Positions 11,701-20,900 of a stretch of DNA of 64,000 bases are shown piece after piece (the first letter of the stretch is position 1; each line of letters begins with the position of its first letter). Source of the stretch: Daucus carota subsp. sativus (Eukaryota; Streptophyta; Magnoliopsida; Apiales; Apiaceae); the NCBI RefSeq assembly GCF_001625215.2, contig NC_030385.2, positions 1,791,135-1,855,134 on the forward strand. The letters run 5' to 3'. The notes under the pieces are model-generated. The model had not been told where the DNA came from, ran no database searches, and saw nothing but the letters and a program-made list of their open reading frames with translations. The position numbers were made by a program, and so were the translations under genes.

Positions 11701-11947
11701 AACGCCCAAACTTAACCCTCAGTTGCTCCTCATCAAAAGTCGGTGCAGCAACACCATGTGCCCGATAATACCCATCATAACTACGGAAATATTCCTCCCT
11801 GTCCAGGCGAGCAACCTCGGGAACCTGAAAGTGCATGGAATCAGCCCACGTCCCATCCTCATTCAACAGGCTAATCACAGTCCTCACGTTCGTGTGCCGC
11901 TCGCTCCGGCGGGCACGGCCCGAAACAACACCTTTACCAGCAGACAT
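2742..11947 (-). CDS. Antisense ORF 1 of the Tat element: four-exon gene, PF04195-like N-terminus and coiled-coil C-terminus
   Basis: Four exons join in frame on the minus strand: 11947-11035, 4858-4461, 4317-3676 and 3581-2742, giving 930 codons plus stop. Donors are GTGAGT (11034), GTAAGT (4460) and GTACGT (3675); acceptors are GATAG, TGCAG and GGTAG. Exon 1 encodes a domain resembling the plant 'putative gypsy type transposon' family (PF04195), with a central FKAGLRPRPHRF segment. Exons 2 and 3 are acidic, Ser-rich and basic, with RRR/KKL-type stretches. Exon 4 is a long Leu/Glu/Lys heptad region (coiled coil, about 150 residues). Intron 1 holds the whole 5.97-kb inner retroelement; without it the intron would be about 0.2 kb. 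Antisense extra ORFs are known from Tat elements; their function is unknown. A candidate 5'-UTR intron has donor CAG|GTATGT at 12405 and an AG just before the ATG. Splicing is inferred, not observed. Confidence 0.85.
5005..5439 (+). repeat. Left LTR of inner element
   Basis: 435 bp, TG...CA ends. A TATA-like GGTATAAATGG lies at about 5217-5227, suitable for a promoter that starts the R region downstream. It ends directly before a primer-binding-like sequence. Confidence 0.93.
5442..5459 (+). other. Putative primer binding site of inner element
   Basis: TGGCGCGCCAGGAAGGGG starts three bases inside the left LTR. A TGG start complements the CCA end of a tRNA, as expected for a minus-strand primer site. 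The tRNA species was not identified. Confidence 0.6.
5460..9003. other. Non-coding interior of inner element, possibly captured host DNA
   Basis: About 3.5 kb without any long ORF or retroviral domain. From about 5800 to 8300 the composition is AT-rich and unlike the GC-richer LTR flanks and 3' region. Exon-like fragments with plausible splice borders occur, for example CTCAG|GTATG near 5893 and the minus-strand terminal exon at 8281-8202. An open stretch at 7812-8024 is rich in Lys and Gln. I do not recognise a source gene. It replaces the space where gag-pol should be. Confidence 0.5.
8202..8281 (-). pseudogene. Exon-like fragment, C-terminus of an unidentified protein
   Basis: On the minus strand a TTTGCAG acceptor is followed by an open frame of 25 codons ending in a TAG at 8204-8202. 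The reading includes the string SDEQLEEAWNTLAKK, which looks like real protein sequence rather than chance. I do not recognise the family. It sits inside the inner retroelement, so it may be a fragment of a captured host gene. Confidence 0.35.
9004..9450 (+). repeat. Tandem repeat, about 43-46 bp unit, roughly ten copies
   Basis: The motif ACAACAAGTTGCAAA...TATCAC...GGGCTGACTACCCGCAG recurs about ten times with small length changes and substitutions, degrading towards both ends. Minisatellite blocks in the untranslated 3' region are known in Tat-lineage elements. I see no long ORF shared by the copies. Confidence 0.85.
9451..10475. other. 3' non-coding region of inner element
   Basis: No convincing gene. 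It contains an A-run at about 9807-9822, a CTGGGGGGCAAC block at 9619-9630, and a second polypurine-like copy AGCAGGGGGGCAATGA at 9894-9909 that copies the real LTR junction at 10523-10538. Confidence 0.6.
10476..10489 (-). promoter_or_regulatory. Possible minus-strand TATA element in inner retroelement
   Basis: An alternating TA run reads TATATATATATAGG on the minus strand about 50 bases inside the right LTR. It sits in the same place as the clearer minus-strand TATA box of the outer element (14041-14051). A 65-codon ORF (10458-10261) lies downstream, but has no recognisable domain. It may be only a simple TA repeat. Confidence 0.3.
10522..10535 (+). other. Polypurine tract of inner element
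   Basis: AAGCAGGGGGGCAA ends exactly at the right LTR start (10536). The same tract precedes the outer 3' LTR. Confidence 0.8.
10536..10970 (+). repeat. Right LTR of inner element
   Basis: 435 bp and by eye identical to 5005-5439, followed by the second CTGGG target copy at 10971-10975. Confidence 0.93.
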
Positions 11948-12804
11948 CTACAAATCCCTCCATAATTACACCCCAACAAACACAAAAATTCAAATCGTCA
12001 ACTACACAGACACCAACATGCTAACCATATACCAAACAACCCAATCATAGTACAATTAGGAGACAACCGGATATACAAACATATAACCCCACGCCAAAGA
12101 AGCAAACACGCAGACACACACAACATACAGAAATGACAAACAACCAAACCTAACCCTAACCCTAGCGGCGACCCGCAAAGGCATCAATTGCCCACACACA
12201 CGCGCGATACGCAGTACAAATACCCAACACCACGATTACAGAAGACAACACATAAGATACCGCGGAATCACAGCAGAGAAACTCGGGAAACTACAGATAC
12301 ATACAAAAACAAAGACAACAACAAAACAAACACGCGAAACTACCAACATTCATAGCACAGTTCACAACTTCGAACAAGTAACAGTAGTACACAATAACAA
12401 CATACCTGAACAATCAGTCTCCCAAAGTGCGATGGAAAAATAGCAGCAAGCAAGAGAGATTAGTCACACGCACAACAAACTACCGCTCCGCTCTCAGATA
12501 AAGATATTCAGACTAAACCCACACTAACAAACACCAAACTCCCTTAAATACAAATCGATTTCTAAAAGTTCCTTCTGCCTTTTCAAAACCCCCCAATACA
12601 GTACACGCCGGTCAACGTAGATACTTCTCTCGTACGCTACACCCTTTTCGGCTACTCCACGTCTTTCACTTTTTTACCCCCGTGACACTTCGATGACCCG
12701 CGCTCGCTTATAACACAGTCAAACGTTTATCTCCGACCCACTGCTTTCTTTGACTTTATTTTACTCTCCACGTCTATTTTTTCTCTCCACGTCTATTTTT
12801 TCTC

Positions 12805-12842
<38 letters not shown>

Positions 12843-13498
12843 CCCTGGTGCCCGTTATTTTTATAACGAATCGAACAACTATGTCAAATACAAATCCCGA
12901 AGGCCATTACCCCAACAAAAAACCCCAAACACCAGCGAAGCTCGAGAGACATATCATAGGCACAATAAAATAGAATTTCCGTAGTACCCCAGAAACAACG
13001 AAAAATTGAGGAACACGGAGCAATTGGCTAGCAATTATCACAAAACAACTACATCGTCCCCGCACAAGATTACTGGGGGGCAACATATTCCCACACACAG
13101 CAACCAATAGTGGTGGCCAGGACGCCTTTGGATATCTCTTAAACCCAAACAGGCATCCCAGACCACCACTGGGGGGCAACATAACCCAATAACATGCAAA
13201 AGGGCAAAACAAAAAAGAAAAGAAGCGGGTGCTATCAATAGGAAATAGACATAAAGACAAAACGATACACAAAATAAAGTAGGACCTTCACATCCGCATT
13301 ACACGTGCAAACTTGACAAATACAAAGACATATACTAAACCAAACCAAAATAAGCCAACAGTTGGCAAAAGGAGCTACGACTGCGAAAATACAAACAAAA
13401 GGGGCCCGGCCACTACAACTGCAGAAAGATAAAGCAAACTAGTACAACACAACAAAGGAGTAATAGTTGAGACACAACGAGGAGAGAACAAGCGGCAA
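11948..13498. other. Spacer between the two antisense ORFs of the outer element
   Basis: About 1.5 kb with no convincing coding sequence. It would hold the promoter and 5' UTR of antisense ORF 1. On the minus strand CAG|GTATGT at 12408-12400 is a strong donor, and TTTGTAG directly abuts the ATG at 11947, so a 5'-UTR intron is plausible. An A-run of about 30 bases lies at 12809-12838. Two CTGGGGGGCAAC blocks about 97 bp apart (near 13073 and 13169) echo the polypurine tract. Confidence 0.55.
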
Positions 13499-13960
13499 TT
13501 ACTCCTGTTCGCCGCCGTCAGTGACATCACCAGCCCACTCCTCAGTGTTAGTAACATCCTCAGCCCAGACGAACTCCGGCGGGGGGGCATCCATATCAGT
13601 AGACTCGAGGACGAGGTCTTTGACAACATCACACAGAATGGATAGACCAGCCAAACTCTCCTTGAACTTCCGCTTCTCCAGCTCCAACCGGGCCTGATAC
13701 CAGGCAACCATAGCCTCTGTACGACGTCGTTGATTCTCTAGATCAGTATGGTGCCGATCCTGCAACTCCCTCATAGCGTCACGACCCCGAGCACACAGGG
13801 GAGGATCAACCCACTTGTGGAACCCACAGATCCCATTGGGACACTCGCGATAACGACACCCGATATTATCCCCATACCAACGAGTTTTCTCAACACTCAT
13901 ACGATAACAATCACAAGCGAGATCCAGAATAGCATCACATTCATCTAACGACCGACTCAT
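13499..13960 (-). CDS. Antisense ORF 2 of the Tat element: 153-aa Cys/His-containing protein of unknown function
   Basis: An intact 153-codon ORF starts at ATG 13960 and stops at 13499. Residues about 31-52 hold a possible metal-binding pattern: CRYREC, then PNGIC, then GFH (C-x4-C-x4-C-x2-H). Residues about 62-100 are highly charged and likely helical (EL..RHHTDLENQRRRTEA), and the C-terminus is acidic. A consensus TATA box lies about 85 bases upstream on the same strand. The gene is just inside the 3' LTR and opposite to pol. I do not recognise a family. Its intact frame, start context and promoter-like element argue that it is a real second antisense gene of the element rather than chance. 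Confidence 0.6.
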   Translation of the reverse strand: MSRSLDECDAILDLACDCYRMSVEKTRWYGDNIGCRYRECPNGICGFHKWVDPPLCARGRDAMRELQDRHHTDLENQRRRTEAMVAWYQARLELEKRKFKESLAGLSILCDVVKDLVLESTDMDAPPPEFVWAEDVTNTEEWAGDVTDGGEQE

Positions 13961-14040
13961 GGTTCACAGGACGCTCGGAAATAAGGAACAACAAGGTAGA
14001 CAAGCTTGAACACTGGGCCAAGAAGTGAATCACCCCTCAC

Positions 14041-14051
14041 CCCTTTTATAG
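14041..14051 (-). promoter_or_regulatory. TATA box for antisense ORF 2
   Basis: CTATAAAAGGG on the minus strand is a near-perfect plant TATA box, about 85 bases before the ATG at 13960. It lies between the polypurine tract and the ORF, so it is internal to the element and independent of the LTR promoter. Confidence 0.65.
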
Positions 14052-14151
14052 ACAAATTACCCGGGACGTACGGGGATAAAAATCCCTTGCCCGCTCACTC
14101 GCCCCAGAAGCAACCATACTTCCCCTCATCAATCCGCAAATGATTCGAGAA

Positions 14152-14164
14152 AGCAGGGGGGCAA
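14152..14164 (+). other. Polypurine tract of outer element
   Basis: AGCAGGGGGGCAA ends immediately before the LTR start at 14165 and matches the tract of the inner element. Confidence 0.8.
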
Positions 14165-14562
14165 TGATAAGGACCCCAAAAACCCTACTACACGTGGCAT
14201 TTTCCAAAGTCAGCAAGATGACATCAGCAAGACGAATGAGCTGACAGGGACACAAAAGACACTCACGTGCCCAAGAGACAAAGGGGACAAGGACGCACGT
14301 GAACTCGAGGAAGCCAACTCTCCCCACATGCTGCATGGATATATAAGGAAGGAGGAGGAGATGAAAGAGGTACGCGAAATAAACCCCACACCTATTATTC
14401 CAGAGATCATTACTAATTGTCACGCCGGAGGTGCTTTCCGGTGACAAACCCCGGTTTGGCATTGTTTTGCAGATCCCCCACTCATACCACCAGCTGCATC
14501 ATCCCTTGAAACAGGAAGAGCCTAGGAGGAGGAAAAGTCAAGGAATAGAGGAGGACTTATCA
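14165..14562 (+). repeat. 3' LTR of outer Tat element
   Basis: 398 bp with TGATAAG and CTTATCA ends, an 7-bp inverted terminal pair. A TATA-like GATATATAAGG lies near 14337-14347. A central TTGTCACGCCGGAGG block and a TTGTTTTGCAG block are shared with the inner element's LTR. Confidence 0.88.
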
Positions 14563-15007
14563 ATACTGCTCCGGATTTTATCATCTGTATGCTTGATTCT
14601 GATAAATGTTAATGCAAGTACGTTTTATCAAAAAAAAAGTTCAAACTGCGATTATCCCAGCCAGATAAGGAGTTATATTTTAACATGTATAATATTAAAA
14701 ATCACCAACAAAATTGACGATTAAAAAGACCTAAAAGATAATTATTCAGAAACTATTCACAAATTTGTGTTGAAAAGAAGATGTATGACTAAAAATCAAA
14801 CTAAAAATGTTCTCCAAGAATGACTTTTAATCAATGGTGAGGTACTAAAAAGGTTTAGAATTATTCTTTCCGTTAACAATGGATCCGTCCTGTGTTGAGC
14901 GAACAATTTGGAGAATGAAGGCACATTACACATGATGCATGCAATCACCGCAGCTATTCTTTAATGATACTGTTTCACATGCCCCCGACCATTAAGAGTT
15001 TAGTAAA
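14563..15007. other. Intergenic DNA
   Basis: First host-like DNA after the 3' LTR, AT-rich. No gene or repeat recognised. Confidence 0.6.
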
Positions 15008-15009
15008 TA

Positions 15010-15633
15010 CTCCGTCCCCTTTTACATGTCCCTTTTGAAATTTTTTTTTTTTTCCAAATTACTTGTCCACTTCTCTTTTCAAAGTAACTTTTTGTATGTT
15101 TTTTCAAAATGTAAAGCAACTCCAGCAGCTTCCCTATTTGAAATCTTAAACCAAAATATGAGGTATATGGGAAAATTATCCACTCCAACAGTATCTTAGT
15201 GATTCCCTAAATCACTAAGATCCACTAGCCATGCCTTATCTTTAGGTAACCTCTCTCCTCTCCTAAATCTTATTTTATAATAAATTTTGAATACAAACAT
15301 GTTCTCTCTCTTCACCTATTGCAATAATGGTAACTTTTAATAATAAAATAGTATATAAGGAATGAATATAAAGAATATTGTTGGAGGTGAGAATAGCTAT
15401 TATTATCTTAAGTCACTAGGATCCAATATTTTATATTATATTTAAGGAATGGGCTAAGATGCTGCTGGAGATGCTCTAACAACTTCCAATGTTTGACTAA
15501 CATATATATATACACAACTCTATCTAATTCATTACATTTATTAGGGATATGCATGAAAACAAGATATTCACCAAACATTTTCTTAAGATGCGTTATTTTT
15601 TCAAAAGGGACAAGTAAAAGGGGACGGAGGGAG
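15010..15633. mobile_element. Stowaway-like MITE interrupted by a Tourist-like MITE
   Basis: Ends CTCCGTCCCCTTTTA and TAAAAGGGGACGGAGGGAG are inverted and flanked by TA at 15008-15009 and 15634-15635, the Stowaway (Tc1/mariner) signature. The 624-bp span is long for the family because a second MITE sits inside. Confidence 0.85.
15115..15476. mobile_element. Tourist-like (PIF/Harbinger) MITE
   Basis: Ends AGCAACTCCAGCAGC and GCTGCTGGAGATGCTC are inverted and flanked by TAA on both sides (15112-15114, 15477-15479). The 3-bp TAA duplication is the PIF/Harbinger signature. 362 bp, no ORF. It is nested in the Stowaway copy. Confidence 0.8.
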
Positions 15634-15635
15634 TA

Positions 15636-16421
15636 AATTTTATGACATTTTGATTCATAATTAATGAATCGTTAATAAAGTCCAATCGGAATTTAAACTA
15701 AAATATATTCAATTAATGATTTTTTTTATATGAAATGAGTTTTCACCTCTATTCAAACATTTCCTTGATTTTACGGTACTGTTTGTTAAAAGAGTGTCCA
15801 CAAAACTTTATTTCTCAAATATAAAAGCTTATTTTTCAAATATTTTCAAAATTATATGTTTATATATCTATATAAGGTCTAGTGGGGTCGGGATGTGATC
15901 TAATGAGATCGTGGTGGGCCAAGTTTTGGTTTTTAAGATTGTACAGAGCCTGTTTAGGTCTGTGCGAAGTTTTGACGAGTCTCTAACGAGTCTGGGGTGA
16001 GATGAGTGGGGACGAGGGTGAGCCTTTGCTGAGTGACGACGTATAAGGACCGAGTGATTTCGATTATGTAAATTTTCTATTGATTTGTTTTTAAATTTTT
16101 ATTTCAGCGATTTGTATTTGAACAATTAGCTATCTATATATATTCTAAAAAGTCAAGATGTTTGACAATATTACTAGTTTTTTATCTGACCAACAAACTA
16201 TAAAGTTATTTTTTGAAGGGCATAATCGTTTTTTAGAACAAAAATGACTTTTTAGTTGGAAAACAAATCCATCTAAAATTTATCGCAGTATCAAACATTT
16301 GTCCATAACTCAAACGAACCGCAAAAAAGACCCAAGTCCAAAGCTACCCCACAAATACATGAAAATACATAATCGAAATTCGAAAATACTTGAATAATCT
16401 CAATATTTACACCACAAAAAA
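15636..16421. other. Intergenic DNA downstream of the LURP-one-related gene
   Basis: No gene seen. A short GC-richer patch (15880-16060) stands out from the AT-rich surroundings but has no ORF or fold that I can assign. Confidence 0.5.
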
Positions 16422-17717
16422 TCAAGACGACTTGTGCGAATCCTCACTTGCGGTGTCCAAGTCAGGCCCACTATCATCATCCGAATGATCGTCACCGTTA
16501 ATTTGATCAAGCACAAGAACTAGCCCCATAGCGAAGGCACCATCGAATCCAGGCTTGAGAAACAGTGCGAATACGTCTTTTCCAAGCACCACATTTGTGG
16601 TGCAATCCACTTTACGTTTAATTTCGGCCACTGTTTTTTTATCCATGTCGTATATTGCGCAGCTTCGCTGTGCGTATGAGCCTTCGATTTGGTACTCTTC
16701 GCCTGGATTGTTGTACATTTCGACCGTCACGCTTGATCGCCCGATTATTGAAGATCGTCGCACGCTGAAAATTGGCTTTTGGCCCTCCATTCTCTCGCCG
16801 AGAAACCCCTCCCATCGTTGATGCAAACTCGGTCTCTGAACAAATTTTAGTGTGAGAACATATTTTCCCCGTAACAAAAATAATTGCAGAATGTAACGAA
16901 ACTACTCCCTCCATTTCAAAATAATAGTCGCTGTGCACGTTTTTTGAGGTGAAAAAAAAAACGTACTTCTGCATGTTATTTTTGAAATTTATTTTTTTGA
17001 ATAAAAATAGAGATATTAAACTTTTATTCAGAAAAAGAAAATTTCAAAAATAATACTCCCTCCATCCCAAATTAGATGGCCCCGTTGACTTTGGGCACAC
17101 AGTTTAAGGTTCATTGACCGTATAGCTACATGACTTATTTTTAAAATTTTATTTTTGTAAATAAATATTTAAATATGAAATTTTTATTTACAAAAGAAAA
17201 AATAAAAAAATATATTTCGGAAGTAGACGGTCAATGCACCTAAAGTTACGTGCCCAAAGTCAACAGGGTCATCTAATTTGGGATGGAGGTTTTATAGAAG
17301 CATGTTTTTGTTACACCTCAAAATACGTGCACAAAGTCAAAACGACTATTATTTTAGAATGGAGAGAATATAAATTTTATTTAATTATCGACAAAATTAT
17401 AAAATATATGATATAATTGGATATTTTTCAAGTATTTATCACTGGACTATCTAATCAAGCTTAATTTATCGGGATTTATGTGAGAGTACCTTGCGGCGGA
17501 CGGTGAGGAGGCAGCGGCCAGAGGGGTCCATGAGGACGAGTTCAGATCGGTGGCTAGCGTCGGTGGCGTAAGTGTCGACACGGAAAACGAGGTGGCCGGA
17601 GCAATCATAGACGGTGAAGCCATCGCCGGGGAAGAACAGACACGTTTTACGGACAGTGAGCTGGGTTTCCTTCTCGTAGATGAAGCTTCCGTCGACTATA
17701 ACTTCACTTCTCTTCAT
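16422..17717 (-). CDS. LURP-one-related protein (LOR, DUF567/tubby C2-like)
   Basis: Two exons, 17717-17490 (76 codons) and 16835-16422 (137 codons plus stop), give a 213-aa protein, the usual length of the family. Donor AAG|GTACTC and acceptor TTCAG|AGACC join in frame. Exon 1 carries the family pattern FTVYDCSGHLVFRVD, then VLMDPSGRCLLTVRRK; exon 2 continues with LHQRWEGFLGE, as in Arabidopsis LOR proteins. The fold is a tubby-like beta-barrel. Family member LURP1 is needed for basal defence against an oomycete; most members have no proven function. The C-terminus ends in an acidic Asp/Ser/Glu tail. Intron 1 holds two nested MITEs. A TATA-like TTATATATAT on the minus strand (17912-17901) lies about 190 bases before the ATG, followed by GA-rich leader sequence. 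Confidence 0.92.
16905..17368. mobile_element. Stowaway-like MITE in the LOR intron
   Basis: Starts CTCCCTCCATTTC and ends GAATGGAGAGAA. Inner arms correspond as inverted repeats (AATAATAGTCGCTG against AAAACGACTATTATT). TA flanks both sides. It lies wholly within the single intron of the LURP-one-related gene and is split by a second MITE. Confidence 0.75.
17056..17292. mobile_element. Second Stowaway-like MITE nested in the first
   Basis: Ends CTCCCTCCATCCCAAATTAG and CTAATTTGGGATGGAGG are inverted repeats flanked by TA (17054-17055 and 17293-17294). The arms continue inward (CCCGTTGACTTTGGGCA against TGCCCAAAGTCAACAGGG), so the 237-bp element can form a long hairpin. Confidence 0.85.
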
Positions 17718-17900
17718 GGATTTTTGTTGGGTTGGGATTACTTGTATTTTGATTTTTCAAGAACAAATAGATCTTGTAGAGAGAGAGAGATGTGTATTGA
17801 GCGTCTGAGAAAGAGAAGAGGTCACTGGGGGAGAGAGAGATGTGTGTGTTTAATGAGCGTTGGGAGAGAGAGAGGAGCTGGCTTTTGGTTGTGAGCGCAG

Positions 17901-17912
17901 GGATATATATAA
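17901..17912 (-). promoter_or_regulatory. TATA-like element of the LOR gene
   Basis: TTATATATATCC on the minus strand, about 185-195 bases upstream of the start codon, with GA repeats (near 17779-17850) in the presumed leader. Confidence 0.5.
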
Positions 17913-17919
17913 GGTGTGG

Positions 17920-20900
17920 GACTTGGAGCTGTCTCTTTGTCTCTGAGAATGACCCTACAGCTTATAAAATCAACAAAAAGCTTCTATCTCTTTTTTTAGT
18001 TACGGATGCTCAGAATTGTGTACATAAAATTCGTAAATAATGATATGATAATTGATGCATGAGGTTTTAATTGGGATTGTCGATTTAAATACGAGATCAT
18101 TTCAATTAAAACTCATCACATGTTATTATATACAAAATTTTGTACATAATTATGTTTAGTCGTTATTACTTGTAATACAACATGATAAAATCAGTCTCAG
18201 CCCGATAATTTTATATGAATTCGACCCGCACCGGATGAACTCCGGTTAGAATTTTTGTGTTGGGTTATAACGGGTTAGGTCAAAATTTAGTTACATGATC
18301 CGAAATAATTCAATTGAATATAGAATAGATTATCTTTAGTTAAATTCAAAATTATATATTTTTCATATATAGTATACATAAATTTATATGATTAAAATGA
18401 CATTTATTTATTATTAAAATATATATTTATTAATAAATTACTATGAATTAAGTTGAGTTCGGGTTATCCGTGAGTTGTGTGGATGAGCATCGAGTTGAAT
18501 ATTCATAATCCATAGAATTCAGGTTTGGTTAAATTTTTAACCTACAACTCGAACCTGATCCTTGATCCTTGTAGGTGTGATAAATTATTATAAGATCGGA
18601 TTATTTTTTATTCTCTAATTATATTATCTATACCTGAATTTTGTAATATTTCAGTCTTGGGGATACGGATTTTTTGAGTTATAAATTCTGGAGTCAAATA
18701 TAATTTACCAAATGTGCACATGTTAATTTTGGTTCATATTTATCTTCCAAGAAGGGTTGTATCACGAGTTTGTCTCGATATTTTTTTTATTTAAGCTCAA
18801 TTGACCAACTAATAATTTGAAGAAAGGTCTCTTCACTTTTATAATAATTTTTGTCTACTACAAATCGAGTTAATTACAATTTATAACCCTTATTTTTGAC
18901 TCAATCGTAAAAAAAACCCATACTTTCAAACGTAATAGTTCGCACCCAGATTTTGAAAAAAAAAACTCCAGTTTGTAACCCTTTCATTAAATTTATTTTT
19001 ATAATGAGATTAAAATACTTATATTTAACGAAAGCGTTACAAATTGAATATATTTTTGAAATTTGGGGTGCGAGTTATCACGTTTCAAAATATGAATATT
19101 TTTGTGCGATTGAGCCAAAATTAATGGTTACAAACTGCAATTAACTCTCACAAAATTAGACACACATAATGTGTGATATGCACGTTTACAAATGAAATAT
19201 TTAAAATTTGATAATATATATATATGTTTGTGTGTATGTTTTTAAAGATTTACTGATTCTTTTATTCGTACAATTTTTACCCTTCAAAAGATTCGATGGT
19301 ATCATAAAATTATATATCAAAATCGGACAGATTATTAAGCTCTTATCCATTGTTCACAAAAGTTGGTCAAAAAAAATCATTGATCAATTCATATCTTATA
19401 ATTAGTCAACTTAATTAAATTATAAATTATTTGATTAATAACACGTCTGATTAACCTGACTAATTTTTTATTAGTCTGTTTTCAGTGTCTTCACTGATTA
19501 TATCCCATTCCCTTTTTTTATCACAGAAAAGCAAAAGGTAAAGTTAAAAGTCACAGATGGACTTTTTAAAATGGCCTGCAGACGAAATGAGATGAAGAAT
19601 AAAAATCTGAGTATACGATATAGGAGTACGCTTACTACGCTGGCGTTGAGTCTATGGAATATTGACTCGATGCAAGGCATAAATTCAGGTTCAAATCTAT
19701 CTCGTCGGAATCGCAGAAAGTAAATGAAATCGAAAATTCGACTAATTTATGAAAATAATAAACTCCAATTTTAGTAATGCATACTAAATTTTCATGGAAT
19801 TTAATGTACTTTTTTATTTTAACCCCGAGATAATAAAATAATTAATAAATATATATTATTTCAAATCCGAATCTCGAATTATTTCAATTTCTCATTCCAT
19901 TTCCGGACATGACAAAGTGAAGACCAAAAAGAGTACAAGTGGTTGGAGGGACTTTGCCACTTTTTAGGTGAATCAATTCCTTAATACAGATAAATTAGTT
20001 AATAATTTAATTTCAACTAAAATGCTTTTACGAAGGAATATATGTAAACCTTTTGTGGTGGTAATGTATTACGAGTAGCACAAAATATTCGCCACGAAAC
20101 TGATGGAATAGACGGTTTCACTTCCTTAATTGCACATAGTTTAGTCAAATTGTTGGATTGATATGGGAATGGAATGAATCTTTAAAGCAATCAGAGGTTG
20201 TTTCTGATGAAGCCATTTGCTATTTTGCTTAATTGCTTTGTTTCCCACTGTTTTATTCAACTTTCGGCAACACGGAGCATAGCATATATTCACCTGTAAA
20301 AGTTGTGCATCATGAAATCATATCAAGCGTCACTTAGATACTTCACTTTGCTAAATTAGTAACTCTGCCGCCTCCGATTTCGGCTGATATCAACTACAGT
20401 ATTTCGATTTCTGCTTATAAAATATTTATTAAATTACTCTTTTCATATTTTTTTACGTGTACATTTTGATTTTCAAAAAATAAAATTGGCCAATTTTTGA
20501 TTTAACATTACAGATTAATTATTCATTATTTTTAAAATCTGAAAGTTTCATACTAAAATAGACTAAATATACTTTCTAATAATATGATTTTTATTATTTT
20601 TCATTATCCATGAAATTACTGTGAGGGTCAACATTGAAGTTACTGTATGCAGGTTGGGTTGCTCAAGAAAACTATCTTCATTTTTAATTTTCATAATATT
20701 TGTATTCAGTTACTTAAACAAGCCGGAAACAAAGCGACTAATTATTTAGTTCGTTTATTTGTTTTTCCATCCAGTGGCATGATCAGTTGGGCGTTTGTCC
20801 CGATTAAATCTCTGTCAGAATATTAATAAAATTCGCTCTAAATTTTGATAAAAAAAATTATATGATACATGTAAATTTCAGTTAAATTATAATTAATTTA

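Larger units (their letters stand above)
1..14562 (+). mobile_element. Tat-lineage Ty3/gypsy retrotransposon, 3' portion (5' end outside window)
   Basis: What is visible runs from the RT-associated RNase H of pol to a 3' LTR that starts TGATAAG and ends CTTATCA. The order is pol (+), an antisense PF04195-like gene (-), a non-coding spacer, a second antisense ORF (-), a polypurine tract and the LTR. A second RNase H domain and extra ORFs between pol and the 3' LTR are established features of the Tat lineage. The 5' LTR, gag, protease and the catalytic RT core lie upstream of the window, so neither LTR divergence nor the target duplication can be read. The base after the LTR begins ATACT, which would be the 3' copy of the duplication. 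The element is interrupted at 5005-10970 by a related element. Confidence 0.9.

Noticed and set aside
12809..12838. A-run as a LINE or SINE tail
   Set aside because: No target duplication, polyadenylation signal or retroposed body next to it; it looks like a simple run within the Tat element.
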